From Bacillus sp. es.034 (lineage in GTDB: Bacteria > Bacillota > Bacilli > Bacillales > Bacillaceae_B): a DNA stretch of 64,000 nucleotides. How positions within the stretch are numbered: position 1 is the first letter of the stretch; every line of letters begins with the position of its first letter. Below, piece by piece: positions 32,385 through 40,822 of the stretch. The notes beneath the pieces were generated by a model. It saw nothing but the letters and a program-made list of their open reading frames with translations. It made no database searches and had not been told where the DNA came from. Location of the stretch: the NCBI RefSeq assembly GCF_002563655.1, contig NZ_PDIY01000001.1, positions 902,001 through 966,000 of the forward strand. The letters are read 5' to 3'. A program made the position numbers and the translations under genes.

Positions 32385-33746
32385 TTAAAAGATCATATGA
32401 GCAATCGCTACAATCACTAGTAACGTCAAGAATGTACGCTGCAGGAAGATGATGACCAAGTCCTTGAAATCAACAGGGATCTTGGACCCTAACAGCAATC
32501 CTCCAACCTCGGACATGTAGATCAATTGTGTAACAGATAAGCAGGCGATGACAAAGCGGGTCAGCTCACTTTCAATTCCGGATCCAAAGATGGCCGGCAG
32601 GAACATATCAGCAAACCCGACAAGGATGGAGCGTGATGCTTCCGTTGCCTCCGGGATTTGCAGAAGCTCCAGGATCGGAATAAGCGGCATACCGATGTAT
32701 TCGAAGAACTTCGTATTCTCGGCAACAATCAGGGCCGTTGTCCCGATTGCCATGACGATGGGAGCTACACCCATCCACATATCCAACACATTTTTCATTC
32801 CATCTGTGAAGAACTTCGATGCACTGTTGTTGTTTTTCGCCTGTACAAGGGCCTGCTCGTAGCCATAACCGACACGGCTGTATCCTTCAGGAATCTCTTC
32901 CATCGTGTTCTTTCCTTCCTGACCATTGAAATACGTGTCAGGCTTTCGGGATAAAGGCGGGATCCTCGGCAGGATAATCGCTGCAAGGAGTCCGGATGCA
33001 GATACGGTCAGGTAAAACGGAATGAAGTATTCCCCAAGGTTCACCTGTGAAATGACGACAAGGCAGAAGGTGATGGAAACGACTGAGAAGGTTGTCCCAA
33101 TGACCGCTGCTTCCTTCTTCGTATAATAACCATCTTCATATTGCTTACTTGTCAATAATACGCCGATCGTACCGTCCCCCAGCCATGACGCTAAGCAGTC
33201 AATGGAAGAACGACCCGGAAGGCCGAATACAGGACGCATGATTTTCGTTAAGAGTGCCCCGAATAATTCCAGTAGTCCGAAATTTAATAATAGGGGCAGG
33301 AAAAGCCCTGCAAAAAGAAACACAGAAAAAAGAATGGTGAGAAGTCCGTCCGCATTTAATAGAAGTCCCCCTGTTGCATCAGACCAGACCCATTCAGGTC
33401 CCAGTTTGAATAGAGTCATGACGGCAAAGATGGCGCCGACTACTCTGACAACGGCCCATACAGGCCTGACATCGAATAGACTTGTAAAGAACGGCGATTT
33501 CTCAATGAAATCCGGGTGTGCGATCTTTGTGATGAGCGTGCCGATGACCGTCAGGATAATCAAGCCTGTCATAATGGCCGGTACATAGCTGCCGATCCAA
33601 TCCTGCAGAAGTCCGGATAAGACCGCGATCGGAATCGTAATCCCGTCTTTCCCCGGAATGGGTATCATAAATAAGAAAACTCCCAATAAGGAAGGGATGA
33701 TAAATCGTAAATGACCTGTTAGTGTAAAACGATGTTGCTGATTCAT
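32385..33746 (-). CDS. YjiH-family membrane protein with nucleoside-recognition (Gate) domains
   Basis: A 453-residue integral membrane protein of about ten helices. It contains Gate-domain-type segments (GLPGRSSIDCLASWLGDGTIGVLL and MGVAPIVMAIGTTALIVAENT) and GIESELTRFVIACLSVTQLIYMSEVGG, which are diagnostic of the YjiH family. Its function is unproven; relatives SpmA/SpmB and FeoB gate domains suggest transport. The ATG follows GAGGTG. A cre-like palindrome lies 180 bp upstream. Confidence 0.87.
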   Translation of the reverse strand: MNQQHRFTLTGHLRFIIPSLLGVFLFMIPIPGKDGITIPIAVLSGLLQDWIGSYVPAIMTGLIILTVIGTLITKIAHPDFIEKSPFFTSLFDVRPVWAVVRVVGAIFAVMTLFKLGPEWVWSDATGGLLLNADGLLTILFSVFLFAGLFLPLLLNFGLLELFGALLTKIMRPVFGLPGRSSIDCLASWLGDGTIGVLLTSKQYEDGYYTKKEAAVIGTTFSVVSITFCLVVISQVNLGEYFIPFYLTVSASGLLAAIILPRIPPLSRKPDTYFNGQEGKNTMEEIPEGYSRVGYGYEQALVQAKNNNSASKFFTDGMKNVLDMWMGVAPIVMAIGTTALIVAENTKFFEYIGMPLIPILELLQIPEATEASRSILVGFADMFLPAIFGSGIESELTRFVIACLSVTQLIYMSEVGGLLLGSKIPVDFKDLVIIFLQRTFLTLLVIVAIAHMIF

Positions 33747-34102
33747 AAATTCACCTCAGAAGTAGTAGTAACGGAAAAATGAAACATTATTCATTCTAAT
33801 GCATACATATAAATTTGTCCACAGAAAGTTCCGGGAAGGAGACGTATGTATTCCTCAGATGGTTTTCCCGTAGGATGGATAGGTCAAACATAATCAATCA
33901 TTAAATATCATGCTACAAAAAAGAAAGCGCTATCTTTATGTACATCTTCTATTTTACTAAAATTTTTAAAAATTTCAATAATAACTGTGATGCAGGTGAG
34001 TTTCGAACTAATAAAAGATTTTATATTTTGAAAATAGAAGGTTTATCCTCTATTTAAGTGGGTATAAAGAATTCATACCTTAGATAGTCAGGAGTGTAAT
34101 TG
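33747..34102. other. gene-free divergent promoter region of yjiH and the Sda-like gene
   Basis: About 355 AT-rich bases. It contains a DnaA-box-like TTGTCCACA at 33815 (one mismatch to TTATCCACA) and a cre-like AGAAAGCGCTATCT at 33922 (12 of 14). Both are weak alone. No RNA gene or open frame is supported. Confidence 0.5.
33922..33935 (-). promoter_or_regulatory. possible cre box upstream of yjiH
   Basis: AGAAAGCGCTATCT matches the cre pattern at 12 of 14 positions including the central AAAGCGCT. The position fits control of yjiH on the minus strand. Confidence 0.35.
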
Positions 34103-34243
34103 ATGACGTCTTTAACAAAACTTACAGAAGAACAGTTGGCAAATGTCTATCAATTGGCGCAGAAAGAAGGATTGGAAGAAGATTTTATTGAGATGCTAGA
34201 AGGGGAGATGGAGAGAAGGGAAAGTGTGTACGATAGAAGGTAA
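34103..34243 (+). CDS. Sda-like sporulation kinase inhibitor, 46 residues
   Basis: A short gene with AGGAG eight bases before its ATG. The product MTSLTKLTEEQLANVYQLAQ continues with EGLEEDFIEMLEGEMERRE, which aligns with B. subtilis Sda (LSDELLIESYFKA, then LNRDFIELIENEIKRR): two antiparallel helices. Sda binds the dimerisation domain of KinA/KinB and blocks sporulation when DNA replication is disturbed. Its nearness to a KinB/E-like kinase gene supports the assignment. It may be the main Sda or a paralogue. Confidence 0.75.
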   Translation: MTSLTKLTEEQLANVYQLAQKEGLEEDFIEMLEGEMERRESVYDRR

Positions 34244-34275
34244 ATGAATATAAAAGATAATGAGTTCTATACATA

Positions 34276-34305
34276 CCGGCCGGTCTCTTGGATGCCGGCC
34301 TTTTT
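34276..34305 (+). terminator. terminator after the Sda-like gene
   Basis: GGCCGG / CCGGCC arms followed by TTTTTAT. Confidence 0.7.
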
Positions 34306-34316
34306 ATGGGTCCAAG

Positions 34317-34350
34317 TAAAAAGCGCCATCCGGTAGAATGGCGCTTTTCG
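34317..34350 (-). terminator. terminator of the AtoE-like gene
   Basis: Arms AAAAGCGCCAT and ATGGCGCTTTT, 9 bp past the stop codon on the minus strand. Confidence 0.88.
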
Positions 34351-34358
34351 TTATTCCA

Positions 34359-35672
34359 TTATAAAAATAGTAACCCCAGTGAAATAACCACGCCACTGAT
34401 GACAAGGATGATCACACAATAACCCATAATATCCTTTGCCTTCAGTCCCGCGATGGCTAGAGCCGGTAAAGCCCAGAATGGCTGGATCAAATTGGTCCAT
34501 GCATCACCCCATGCAACGGCCATGGCAGTTTTGGCGACCGATGCATCGAGGGTTTGAGCGGCATCGAGCATGATCGGAGCCTGAACGGCCCACTGTCCGC
34601 CACCGGATGGAACGAAGAAGTTGACAATCCCCGCGCTCAGGAAGGCAAAGAAATAAAACGTCACATCATTGGAAATGGATACGAAAGCTTCACTCATGAC
34701 GACAGCGAGTCCGGATGCCGTCATCATCCCCATGATCCCCGCATAGAAAGGGAACTGGATGACAATCCCGCTTGCTCCTTTAATGGCCTCCTGTACTGCG
34801 GCAAGGAAGCGCTTCGGCGTCCCATGAAAGAGGATGCCGAGAAAGAGGAACAAAAAGTTTACGATATCTAAATTTAGTGCGAAACCGTTTTTAACAAAGT
34901 ATGAGAACAGGAACACAATTCCGAGGACCGCCACAATAATCGATAAGATCATACTGTTTTCAAGCTTATCGGCAGGAGTCATCGCTTCTTTTTCAAGGGT
35001 GGCAGCCGTCTCATTGAAGAGCTCGGGGTCAACCGTTATCGTCTCTTCTTTCGATGGCATTAACATCCTGTTGGTGATGGGTAGGACGATGAATAGTGCC
35101 GCCACGATGATGAGTGTGGACGTGGCAAAGATGGTTTCATTGGTCGAGATGACCCCGATCAAATCCTGGAACGGATGACCGTCAGTCGCAATCGAAAGCG
35201 GAATCGACCCGGAGAACCCTGCATGCCAGACGACAAAGCCTGAGTAGGCACTGGCAATGAGCAAGCGGTAATCGACGCCCTTCACCCGTTTGGCCAGTTC
35301 TTTTGCAAATAATGCCCCGATGACAAGTCCGAATCCCCAGTTAATCCAGCTTGCAATCATGGAAACCACGGTCACGATGACAATGGCAGAACCAGGGGAT
35401 TTTGCAAACGAAGCAAGAAACCCAAGGAACCGTTTAAATATTGGACTGCTGGCAAGAACGTACCCTGTCACAAGGACCAGTACCATCTGCATGGAGAAGG
35501 CAAGCAGGCTCCAGAATCCGTCCCCCCAATACTGAACCATCTCAAGACTCGAACTTTCAGTGAAAATGAGCCCAAGACCGAACACGACCAACGTTAAAAT
35601 GACCACGAATAAAAATGGATCCGGCAAATAACGCTGCATGATTTTGTTAGATAATGAAATAAGTCCTTTCAT
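34359..35672 (-). CDS. AtoE-family short-chain fatty acid transporter
   Basis: A 437-residue membrane protein with about 11 helices. Family features are LPDPFLFVVILTLVVFGLGL, WGDGFWSLLAFSMQMVLVLVTG, SWINWGFGLVIGALFAKEL, and FFVPSGGGQWAVQAPIMLDAA near residue 360. AtoE proteins are thought to import acetoacetate or butyrate. The ATG at 35672 follows AAGGGGG; an upstream in-frame start is not supported. A cre-like palindrome lies 50 bp before the start. Confidence 0.9.
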   Translation of the reverse strand: MKGLISLSNKIMQRYLPDPFLFVVILTLVVFGLGLIFTESSSLEMVQYWGDGFWSLLAFSMQMVLVLVTGYVLASSPIFKRFLGFLASFAKSPGSAIVIVTVVSMIASWINWGFGLVIGALFAKELAKRVKGVDYRLLIASAYSGFVVWHAGFSGSIPLSIATDGHPFQDLIGVISTNETIFATSTLIIVAALFIVLPITNRMLMPSKEETITVDPELFNETAATLEKEAMTPADKLENSMILSIIVAVLGIVFLFSYFVKNGFALNLDIVNFLFLFLGILFHGTPKRFLAAVQEAIKGASGIVIQFPFYAGIMGMMTASGLAVVMSEAFVSISNDVTFYFFAFLSAGIVNFFVPSGGGQWAVQAPIMLDAAQTLDASVAKTAMAVAWGDAWTNLIQPFWALPALAIAGLKAKDIMGYCVIILVISGVVISLGLLFL

Positions 35673-35724
35673 CTTTATCCCCCTTATAAAATATACCTCC
35701 ATACTATTCTTCTATAGTGATGAA

Positions 35725-35738
35725 TGAAAACCCTTTCA
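35725..35738. promoter_or_regulatory. cre-like palindrome upstream of the AtoE-like gene
   Basis: TGAAAACCCTTTCA matches the cre consensus at 13 of 14 positions but lacks the central CG, so CcpA binding is uncertain. Confidence 0.3.
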
Positions 35739-35756
35739 TTTTATGTGAAATTACTT

Positions 35757-35794
35757 AAAAGCGCCTGCACTCTTCTAAGAGTGCAGGCGCCTTT
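35757..35794 (-). terminator. terminator of the BCCT transporter gene
   Basis: A 14-bp perfect stem (GCGCCTGCACTCTT / AAGAGTGCAGGCGC) with a CTA loop, then TTTTAAGT on the minus strand. Confidence 0.9.
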
Positions 35795-35797
35795 GGG

Positions 35798-37312
35798 TTA
35801 TTTTTTTACCTGACGGGCTTTACTTTTTTCTTTCCGAAGAAGCCGGAATAACGTTACACACATCAAGATCAGGATTACTGTGAATGGCAGTGCAGAGACG
35901 AGAGAAGCAGTCTGTAATCCTTCAAGACCACTGGATACGAGCAACACAGCTGCAATGGCGGCAATCAATACTCCCCAAACGACCTTCACGATCATTGGGG
36001 GGTTCAAGCTCCCCTCTGTCGTCATGCTGCTTAAAATGTATGTCGCTGAGTCAGCCGACGTAATGAGAAAGGTAAAGATCAACAGAATCGAAAGGACAGA
36101 CAGGACCATGGTAAAGGGAAGTTCACCATATGTTGAAAATAAGGCACTCGTCACATCTTTATTGACCCCTTCCGCAATCGAGGTACCGCTGAATAAATCC
36201 AAGTGAAGGGCGGTTCCCCCAAAGACGGCGATCCACAGGAGGGCAATGAGCGGTGGAACGACCAGTACACCTACAATAAATTCCCTGATTGTCCTCCCCC
36301 GTGATACCCGTGCGATAAAAGCACCAACAAATGGAGACCAGGCGATGGCCCATGCCCAGTAGAAAATCGTCCAGTCCTGTACCCAGGTCCCTCCCTGATA
36401 AGGTGTGAGACGAAGGCTGTAACGGATGAAATTCGAAATGTAATCACCGATTCCAAGTGTGAATGTGTTTAAGATGAAAACTGTCGGACCGACGATAAAC
36501 ACAAAGATCATCAGAATAAGGGCCAAGGATAAATTGAGATTACTGAGCCATTTAATGCCTTTATCAAGTCCTGTTGTGGAGGAAGTTAAGTAAAGGATGA
36601 GCAGGATCAATACGATCACCAATTGAGTCAAGGTGCCACTTCCTATACCAAAGACGGAACTCAATCCTCCGTTGATCTGCAGGATCCCGAGGCCGAGTGA
36701 AGTAGCGACACCCATGACGGTTGCAATGACCGCGAGTATATCAATCGTATTTTTAATAGCTTGTGAACCTTTACGTTGACCGATCATGGGAGTGAGAGAG
36801 GTGGAAACGAGTCCATTGTCTCCTTTTCTGAATTGAAAGTAGGCAATGATCAACCCGACAATCGTGAAGACCGACCATTGACTGACTCCCCAGTGGAAAA
36901 AGGCATACCCCATTGCAAGGCGGGCGGCTTCTTCCGTCTGTGCTTCCACACCCGGGATGGGAGTTTCAAAGAAATGACTCATCGGTTCTGCAATCCCCCA
37001 GAATACAAGTCCGATCCCGAACCCGGCGGAAAATAACATCCCGATCCAGGTGAAGAATGGATACTGTGGCCGTTCGTCATCCTTTCCCAGACGTATTTTC
37101 CCGTATTTACTCCCCATAAGAAACAGTAGAAATAGCACAAAGAAAAACACGGCGGCAAGATAAAACCATCCAAACGAATAAGTGGTGAAACCAAATGCAG
37201 CATTCGCTCCTTGTGCAAAAAGTTTCGGAAAAGAAGCGCCAAAAACAACTAAGATGGACACAATAATAGCTGAAATCCAAAACACTTTGTTCAAATATGT
37301 ACGGTTACCCAT
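35798..37312 (-). CDS. BCCT-family betaine/choline/carnitine transporter (OpuD-like)
   Basis: A 504-residue secondary transporter with 12 predicted helices. BCCT marks include FSAGFGIGLVFWGIAEPMSH near residue 95, HWGVSQWSVF, and the tryptophan-rich WTIFYWAWAIAWSPFVGAFIARVSRGRT around residue 320. These proteins take up glycine betaine or other quaternary amines against osmotic stress; the sequence is OpuD-like, but substrate choice cannot be read with certainty. The start follows AGGAGG. An inverted repeat, ATACCCT-N9-AGGGTAT, lies 45 bp upstream. Confidence 0.92.
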   Translation of the reverse strand: MGNRTYLNKVFWISAIIVSILVVFGASFPKLFAQGANAAFGFTTYSFGWFYLAAVFFFVLFLLFLMGSKYGKIRLGKDDERPQYPFFTWIGMLFSAGFGIGLVFWGIAEPMSHFFETPIPGVEAQTEEAARLAMGYAFFHWGVSQWSVFTIVGLIIAYFQFRKGDNGLVSTSLTPMIGQRKGSQAIKNTIDILAVIATVMGVATSLGLGILQINGGLSSVFGIGSGTLTQLVIVLILLILYLTSSTTGLDKGIKWLSNLNLSLALILMIFVFIVGPTVFILNTFTLGIGDYISNFIRYSLRLTPYQGGTWVQDWTIFYWAWAIAWSPFVGAFIARVSRGRTIREFIVGVLVVPPLIALLWIAVFGGTALHLDLFSGTSIAEGVNKDVTSALFSTYGELPFTMVLSVLSILLIFTFLITSADSATYILSSMTTEGSLNPPMIVKVVWGVLIAAIAAVLLVSSGLEGLQTASLVSALPFTVILILMCVTLFRLLRKEKSKARQVKK

Positions 37313-37357
37313 GAATAATCCTCCTGACGTAATAGACGAGTGTACTCTTTATTTCTC

Positions 37358-37380
37358 ATACCCTAATTCTCCCAGGGTAT
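37358..37380. promoter_or_regulatory. inverted repeat between the BCCT and HAD genes
   Basis: Perfect 7-bp arms ATACCCT and AGGGTAT, nine bases apart, in the divergent promoter region. It may be a repressor operator for the transporter. Confidence 0.45.
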
Positions 37381-37472
37381 TCATATCAGGAGGGTGTTCA
37401 GTATAAAACCATAAAAGATTCATGATACAATGACTAAATTAAGTATACTCAACAACAGGAAGGTGTTTACAA

Positions 37473-38342
37473 ATGATTACATTCATTGCTACAGATATGG
37501 ACGGAACGTTATTAAATGAAAATCAGGAAATCAGTGAAGCGAATAAGCAGGCTATCCTGGACGCACAGGAGCAGGGGATCGAAGTGGTGGTTGCCACAGG
37601 CAGATCATATGAGGAAGCCCGCTATGTCATACAGGAAGCAGGCATCTCGTGCGACATCGTCTGTGCCAATGGAGCAGAAGTACGGAATAAACAAGGTGAC
37701 ATCATCTATCAGGCGGGGATTGAATCAGCACGTGCAAGAGAGATTGCTGCTGTCTTAAATGAAACAGGGATTTATTTTGAAATCTACACAGACGCGGGTA
37801 CGTATACGGAAAACTATGAAATGGGAGTCGAGTTGATCGTCAACATTTTCACAACGGCCAATCCCGGCGTGTCTGAAGAACAAGTGAGACAATCTGCCAG
37901 GGAACGATTTGAAAAAGGACATATCAAGCTGGTGGAAGATTACGGTGTCCTGTTCGAGGATGACAGCCAGCTAGTTTACAAATTCCTTGTTTTCTCCTTT
38001 GATGAGAAGCAGCTACAGGAAGCGAACGAGAAGTTAAATGAACTATCAGGCATCGCCATCAGTTCATCGGGTAAAGAAAATATTGAAGTGAACAGCCTTG
38101 AGGCACAAAAAGGCGTCGCTCTTGAGAAACTCCTGAAGGACAAAGGACTTTCACCTGAAAATGCCATGGCCATGGGGGATAATCTAAACGACCTGTCCAT
38201 GATGAAAGTAGTCGGTAGACCTGTCGCCATGGGAAATGCTCTGGAGCAGATCAAGGACTTTTGTCCATTCATCACGGCAACGAATAAAGAAGATGGTGTG
38301 GCTAAAGCGATCCAGGAAGTGATCCAACAACCGGCAAAGTAA
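37473..38342 (+). CDS. Cof-type HAD phosphatase
   Basis: A 289-residue HAD-IIB (Cof) hydrolase. Motif I is IATDMDGTLLNENQE with the catalytic Asp pair, motif II is VVATGRSYEEAR, and the C-terminal motif IV is AMAMGDNLNDLSMMKVVG followed by VAMGNALEQIK. Such enzymes dephosphorylate sugar phosphates, FMN or PLP in B. subtilis relatives. The ATG follows GGAAGG. It stands divergent to the BCCT gene. Confidence 0.93.
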   Translation: MITFIATDMDGTLLNENQEISEANKQAILDAQEQGIEVVVATGRSYEEARYVIQEAGISCDIVCANGAEVRNKQGDIIYQAGIESARAREIAAVLNETGIYFEIYTDAGTYTENYEMGVELIVNIFTTANPGVSEEQVRQSARERFEKGHIKLVEDYGVLFEDDSQLVYKFLVFSFDEKQLQEANEKLNELSGIAISSSGKENIEVNSLEAQKGVALEKLLKDKGLSPENAMAMGDNLNDLSMMKVVGRPVAMGNALEQIKDFCPFITATNKEDGVAKAIQEVIQQPAK

Positions 38343-38402
38343 TGAGAACTCCTTCTGTTGTCCATACTGGTTAAAAAAGAGTGAATAAGGGGAGCTGGTA
38401 GG

Positions 38403-39488
38403 ATGAAAATCAAAATGGGTGTGCTGGTCATGAGTACAAGCTTACTACTCAATGCGTGCTCGTTCGGACAGCCAGATGTGCAACAGGAAGAGAGTGAATC
38501 CGTCACGAGGCCGAGTGTTGAGAGTAAGGTGGTGGCGCAGGATCTCTCCATTCCCTGGTCCATCCAGAAGATAGGGGATGTGTTCTACCTTACACAGCGA
38601 ACAGGAGACATCGTTGAAATAAAGGATGGGAAAAAATCTGTGGTCAAGACCAGGCTTTCAAAGCCACTATCGGATCGACCTGAAGCGGGACTGTTAGGGT
38701 TTGTGCTTCATCCCGATTTCAAGACCAACCAACAGGCATTTGCCTATTATACGTACGATGATTCCGGGGACCATTACAACCGGGTCGTAGCCCTGAAGAG
38801 GACTGCAAACGAATGGACCGAGGAAAAAGTCCTGTTGGACCGGATTCCAAGCGGTCAATTTCATCAAGGTGGCAGGCTTGAAATCGGTCCTGATCGCAAG
38901 CTCTACATTACCACCGGGGATGCCACCATGCAGGATCATGCCCAGGATCTCTCTTTCCTTGGTGGGAAAATCCTTCGCATGGATTTGGATGGTGGGATCC
39001 CGTCCGATAATCCTTTTAAAGATTCACCTGTTTACAGCTACGGCCACCGGAATCCTCAAGGCCTTGCCTGGAATGGGGATGGCGAGCTTTATGAAACGGA
39101 ACATGGCCCGAATGGCTATGATGAAATCAACTTGATCAAAGCCGGAAACAACTACGGCTGGCCAAAGATCACAGGAGATGAAAAGGAAGAGTCCCTGATT
39201 TCTCCTTTGGCAAACTCCGGAGAACCTTCATGGGCCCCTTCTGGAGCGGACTTCTGGAAAGAGGATCTTGTATTTGCTTCCCTCGCTGGTCAAAGCGTAA
39301 AGCGATTTGATACGGAAACGGGGGAAGTGACCGATCTTCTCACTGGATTCGGACGTGTCAGGGATGTGTTGGTGCAAGGGAACACCCTTTATTTTGTCTC
39401 CAACAACACGGATGGACGCGGAATCCCCCGTGAGAATGACGATAAGTTGTATGAAGTGGACCTGAAGTCAGTGATGAATGAAGAATAG
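38403..39488 (+). CDS. soluble glucose/sorbosone dehydrogenase-like lipoprotein
   Basis: A 361-residue lipoprotein with signal peptide and lipobox LLLNAC (Cys19), followed by a six-bladed beta-propeller of the PQQ-dependent GDH-B type. Family motifs are IPWSIQKIGDVFYLTQR, GLLGFVLHPDFKTN, GQFHQGGRLEIGPDRKLYITTGD, SYGHRNPQGLAW and ETEHGPNGYDEINLIKAGNNYGWP, including the His and Arg that act in PQQ enzymes. It probably oxidises sugars at the cell surface. No PQQ synthesis genes are in view, so cofactor use is uncertain. Confidence 0.9.
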   Translation: MKIKMGVLVMSTSLLLNACSFGQPDVQQEESESVTRPSVESKVVAQDLSIPWSIQKIGDVFYLTQRTGDIVEIKDGKKSVVKTRLSKPLSDRPEAGLLGFVLHPDFKTNQQAFAYYTYDDSGDHYNRVVALKRTANEWTEEKVLLDRIPSGQFHQGGRLEIGPDRKLYITTGDATMQDHAQDLSFLGGKILRMDLDGGIPSDNPFKDSPVYSYGHRNPQGLAWNGDGELYETEHGPNGYDEINLIKAGNNYGWPKITGDEKEESLISPLANSGEPSWAPSGADFWKEDLVFASLAGQSVKRFDTETGEVTDLLTGFGRVRDVLVQGNTLYFVSNNTDGRGIPRENDDKLYEVDLKSVMNEE

Positions 39489-39499
39489 AGTGGCGGAAA

Positions 39500-39530
39500 A
39501 CTCCCTTGGTTTTGGGGAGGTTTTTTTGCA
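39500..39530 (+). terminator. terminator of the sugar dehydrogenase gene
   Basis: Arms AACTCCC and GGGAGGTT around TTGGTTTTG, followed by seven T. Confidence 0.8.
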
Positions 39531-39560
39531 AAAAAAAACACGCTCTAAAGCGTGTTCATG
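39531..39560 (-). terminator. terminator overlapping the stop of the small toxin gene
   Basis: Arms AACACGCT and AGCGTGTT with loop TTAG on the minus strand, followed by ten T. The 5' arm starts just inside the stop codon region. Confidence 0.85.
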
Positions 39561-39657
39561 AATGTTTATTTTCATCATTGGCTTTCAGAATCGCAATCAC
39601 GAACATCCCAAAACTGAGCATCAGAGATAATACTTCGAATGTATTCATTGGATACAT
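39556..39657 (-). CDS. holin-like small membrane toxin (type I toxin family), 33 residues
   Basis: The product MYPMNTFEVLSLMLSFGMFV continues with IAILKANDENKHS. One membrane helix and a short charged tail match the putative holin-like toxin family (pattern MxxYEALxLMxxFxxFVI), related to type I toxins such as TxpA and BsrG. AAGGAGG lies just before the first ATG; the second ATG (39648) may be used. A terminator overlaps the stop, as in type I systems. No antisense antitoxin RNA can be proved by eye. Confidence 0.7.
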   Translation of the reverse strand: MYPMNTFEVLSLMLSFGMFVIAILKANDENKHS

Positions 39658-39723
39658 CGCCTCCTTATTCTAAGGCTTCCCGGATTCAAGATTGTCCTAT
39701 ACGCTTGAAATAAATGGAATATT

Positions 39724-39945
39724 TTACTGCTGCTTTCCGTCAAATAATCCCGGGACATTTTCCAATGAATAGTTCCTGACATACCGGATCAATTTGATTT
39801 TTAACTCCTGCTCGAGGTCGTCCCTGTTTTCGAGTCGGGTCAGGTACAGTGATTTCCTGATTTTCGGTTCGAACTTCCGGATGACATTCGTTTCATATTC
39901 CGTGTTCTCCTTCGCTTCTTTGACAAGATCGTATAAAATTCCCAT
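39724..39945 (-). CDS. rsoA: RsoA-like co-sigma factor (sigma region 2-type small protein)
   Basis: A 73-residue protein beginning MGILYDLVKEAKENTEYETN and containing FEPKIRKSLYLTRLENRDDLEQEL, a pattern of sigma-factor region 2 (YQ-DLEQE-type helix). In B. subtilis RsoA (YvrHa) supplies region 2 to the SigO (YvrI) protein, which supplies region 4; together they act as one sigma factor. Here it follows the SigO-like gene by 3 bp, the same order. It is a bit shorter than B. subtilis RsoA (79 residues). Confidence 0.72.
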   Translation of the reverse strand: MGILYDLVKEAKENTEYETNVIRKFEPKIRKSLYLTRLENRDDLEQELKIKLIRYVRNYSLENVPGLFDGKQQ

Positions 39946-39948
39946 AGT

Positions 39949-40524
39949 TTATGATTCTCCTTTTTCTAAAATGAATTTTAATTTGCGTAACGCTTTTCGA
40001 TGGGTTTTCGAGATTGTCTGTTGGGATACGCCCTGCATCCTAGCAATCTCCGTATCAGATCGTTCCTGCACATAGGCTAAATCCAGGATATGCTTCTGTT
40101 TGTCGGTCAACGTTTTATAAGCCTGCAGGAGTTCCTCGTTCTCCAGGCATTCCATTAAAGTCGAATAATGGGTGAAAGGCGATATATCAGAGGCTGGATC
40201 CGGAACAAGGTCGACGTATGATCCGCCATCTTCACCCACCTGGTCATCCAGGGTAAGAGGATGCCGTTCGTTATATTTTCTTATATGTTTGTCAAAGTTC
40301 ACACTGTGAAAATAAAGGGATGAACTGACGTAAGAGGTAAATCGGATATCAAAATAATAGGCTTTAAACGCTTCGTTTAAATGATCTTCCTTACTTGTGC
40401 TGGGGTGACGTAAAAAATCTTCGACTAACTTTCGGTTCTCCGTTTGACTGATAAAGGATTCAACGGCTTTATTGTATTTGAGATGAGGATAATGACGATA
40501 AAATTCACTTACTAATGGATCCAT
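39949..40524 (-). CDS. sigO: SigO-like sigma factor (region 4 partner of RsoA)
   Basis: A 191-residue protein. The C-terminal 60 residues form a sigma region 4 helix-turn-helix: YKTLTDKQKHILDLAYVQER, then SDTEIARMQGVSQQTISKTH and RKALRKLK. The N-terminal part lacks a full region 2. This is the YvrI/SigO layout, in which the -10-binding activity comes from a separate RsoA protein encoded next. B. subtilis SigO-RsoA responds to acid stress and drives oxdC. The ATG at 40524 is preferred over upstream TTG/GTG codons. No anti-sigma gene (rsiO) is recognised nearby. Confidence 0.78.
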   Translation of the reverse strand: MDPLVSEFYRHYPHLKYNKAVESFISQTENRKLVEDFLRHPSTSKEDHLNEAFKAYYFDIRFTSYVSSSLYFHSVNFDKHIRKYNERHPLTLDDQVGEDGGSYVDLVPDPASDISPFTHYSTLMECLENEELLQAYKTLTDKQKHILDLAYVQERSDTEIARMQGVSQQTISKTHRKALRKLKFILEKGES

Positions 40525-40822
40525 TTTTTTCACCACCAATAGAACGTATGTTCGATTTTGAAGTAAAAAAAAGAGGAGATAACATCTCTCTGCTTTTACT
40601 CTATAAAGAAGCGGAAGGGACCCATTTCCACAACCTTCTACACTTTAATCGATCCATAGTACTATCTATTAAACCATACATTACAGAATCAAGTAAGTGA
40701 TGAATGCACTAATTTTCCCTTATTATCCACTTATTAGAGGGGGGGATTTTATAAAGGGGAATGAGGGTAGTTTATGTAATATAGTATACAAGGTTCATTC
40801 TCTATGAAAGGGAAGTGATGGG
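40525..40822. other. gene-free divergent region between sigO-like and lipoprotein genes
   Basis: About 300 bases. A 61-codon plus-strand frame overlaps the sigO start but has no ribosome binding site. I see no firm promoter; if SigO autoregulates, its promoter should lie here. Confidence 0.4.

Noticed and set aside
40515-40700. 61-codon frame overlapping the sigO start
   Set aside because: No ribosome binding site and no recognisable product.
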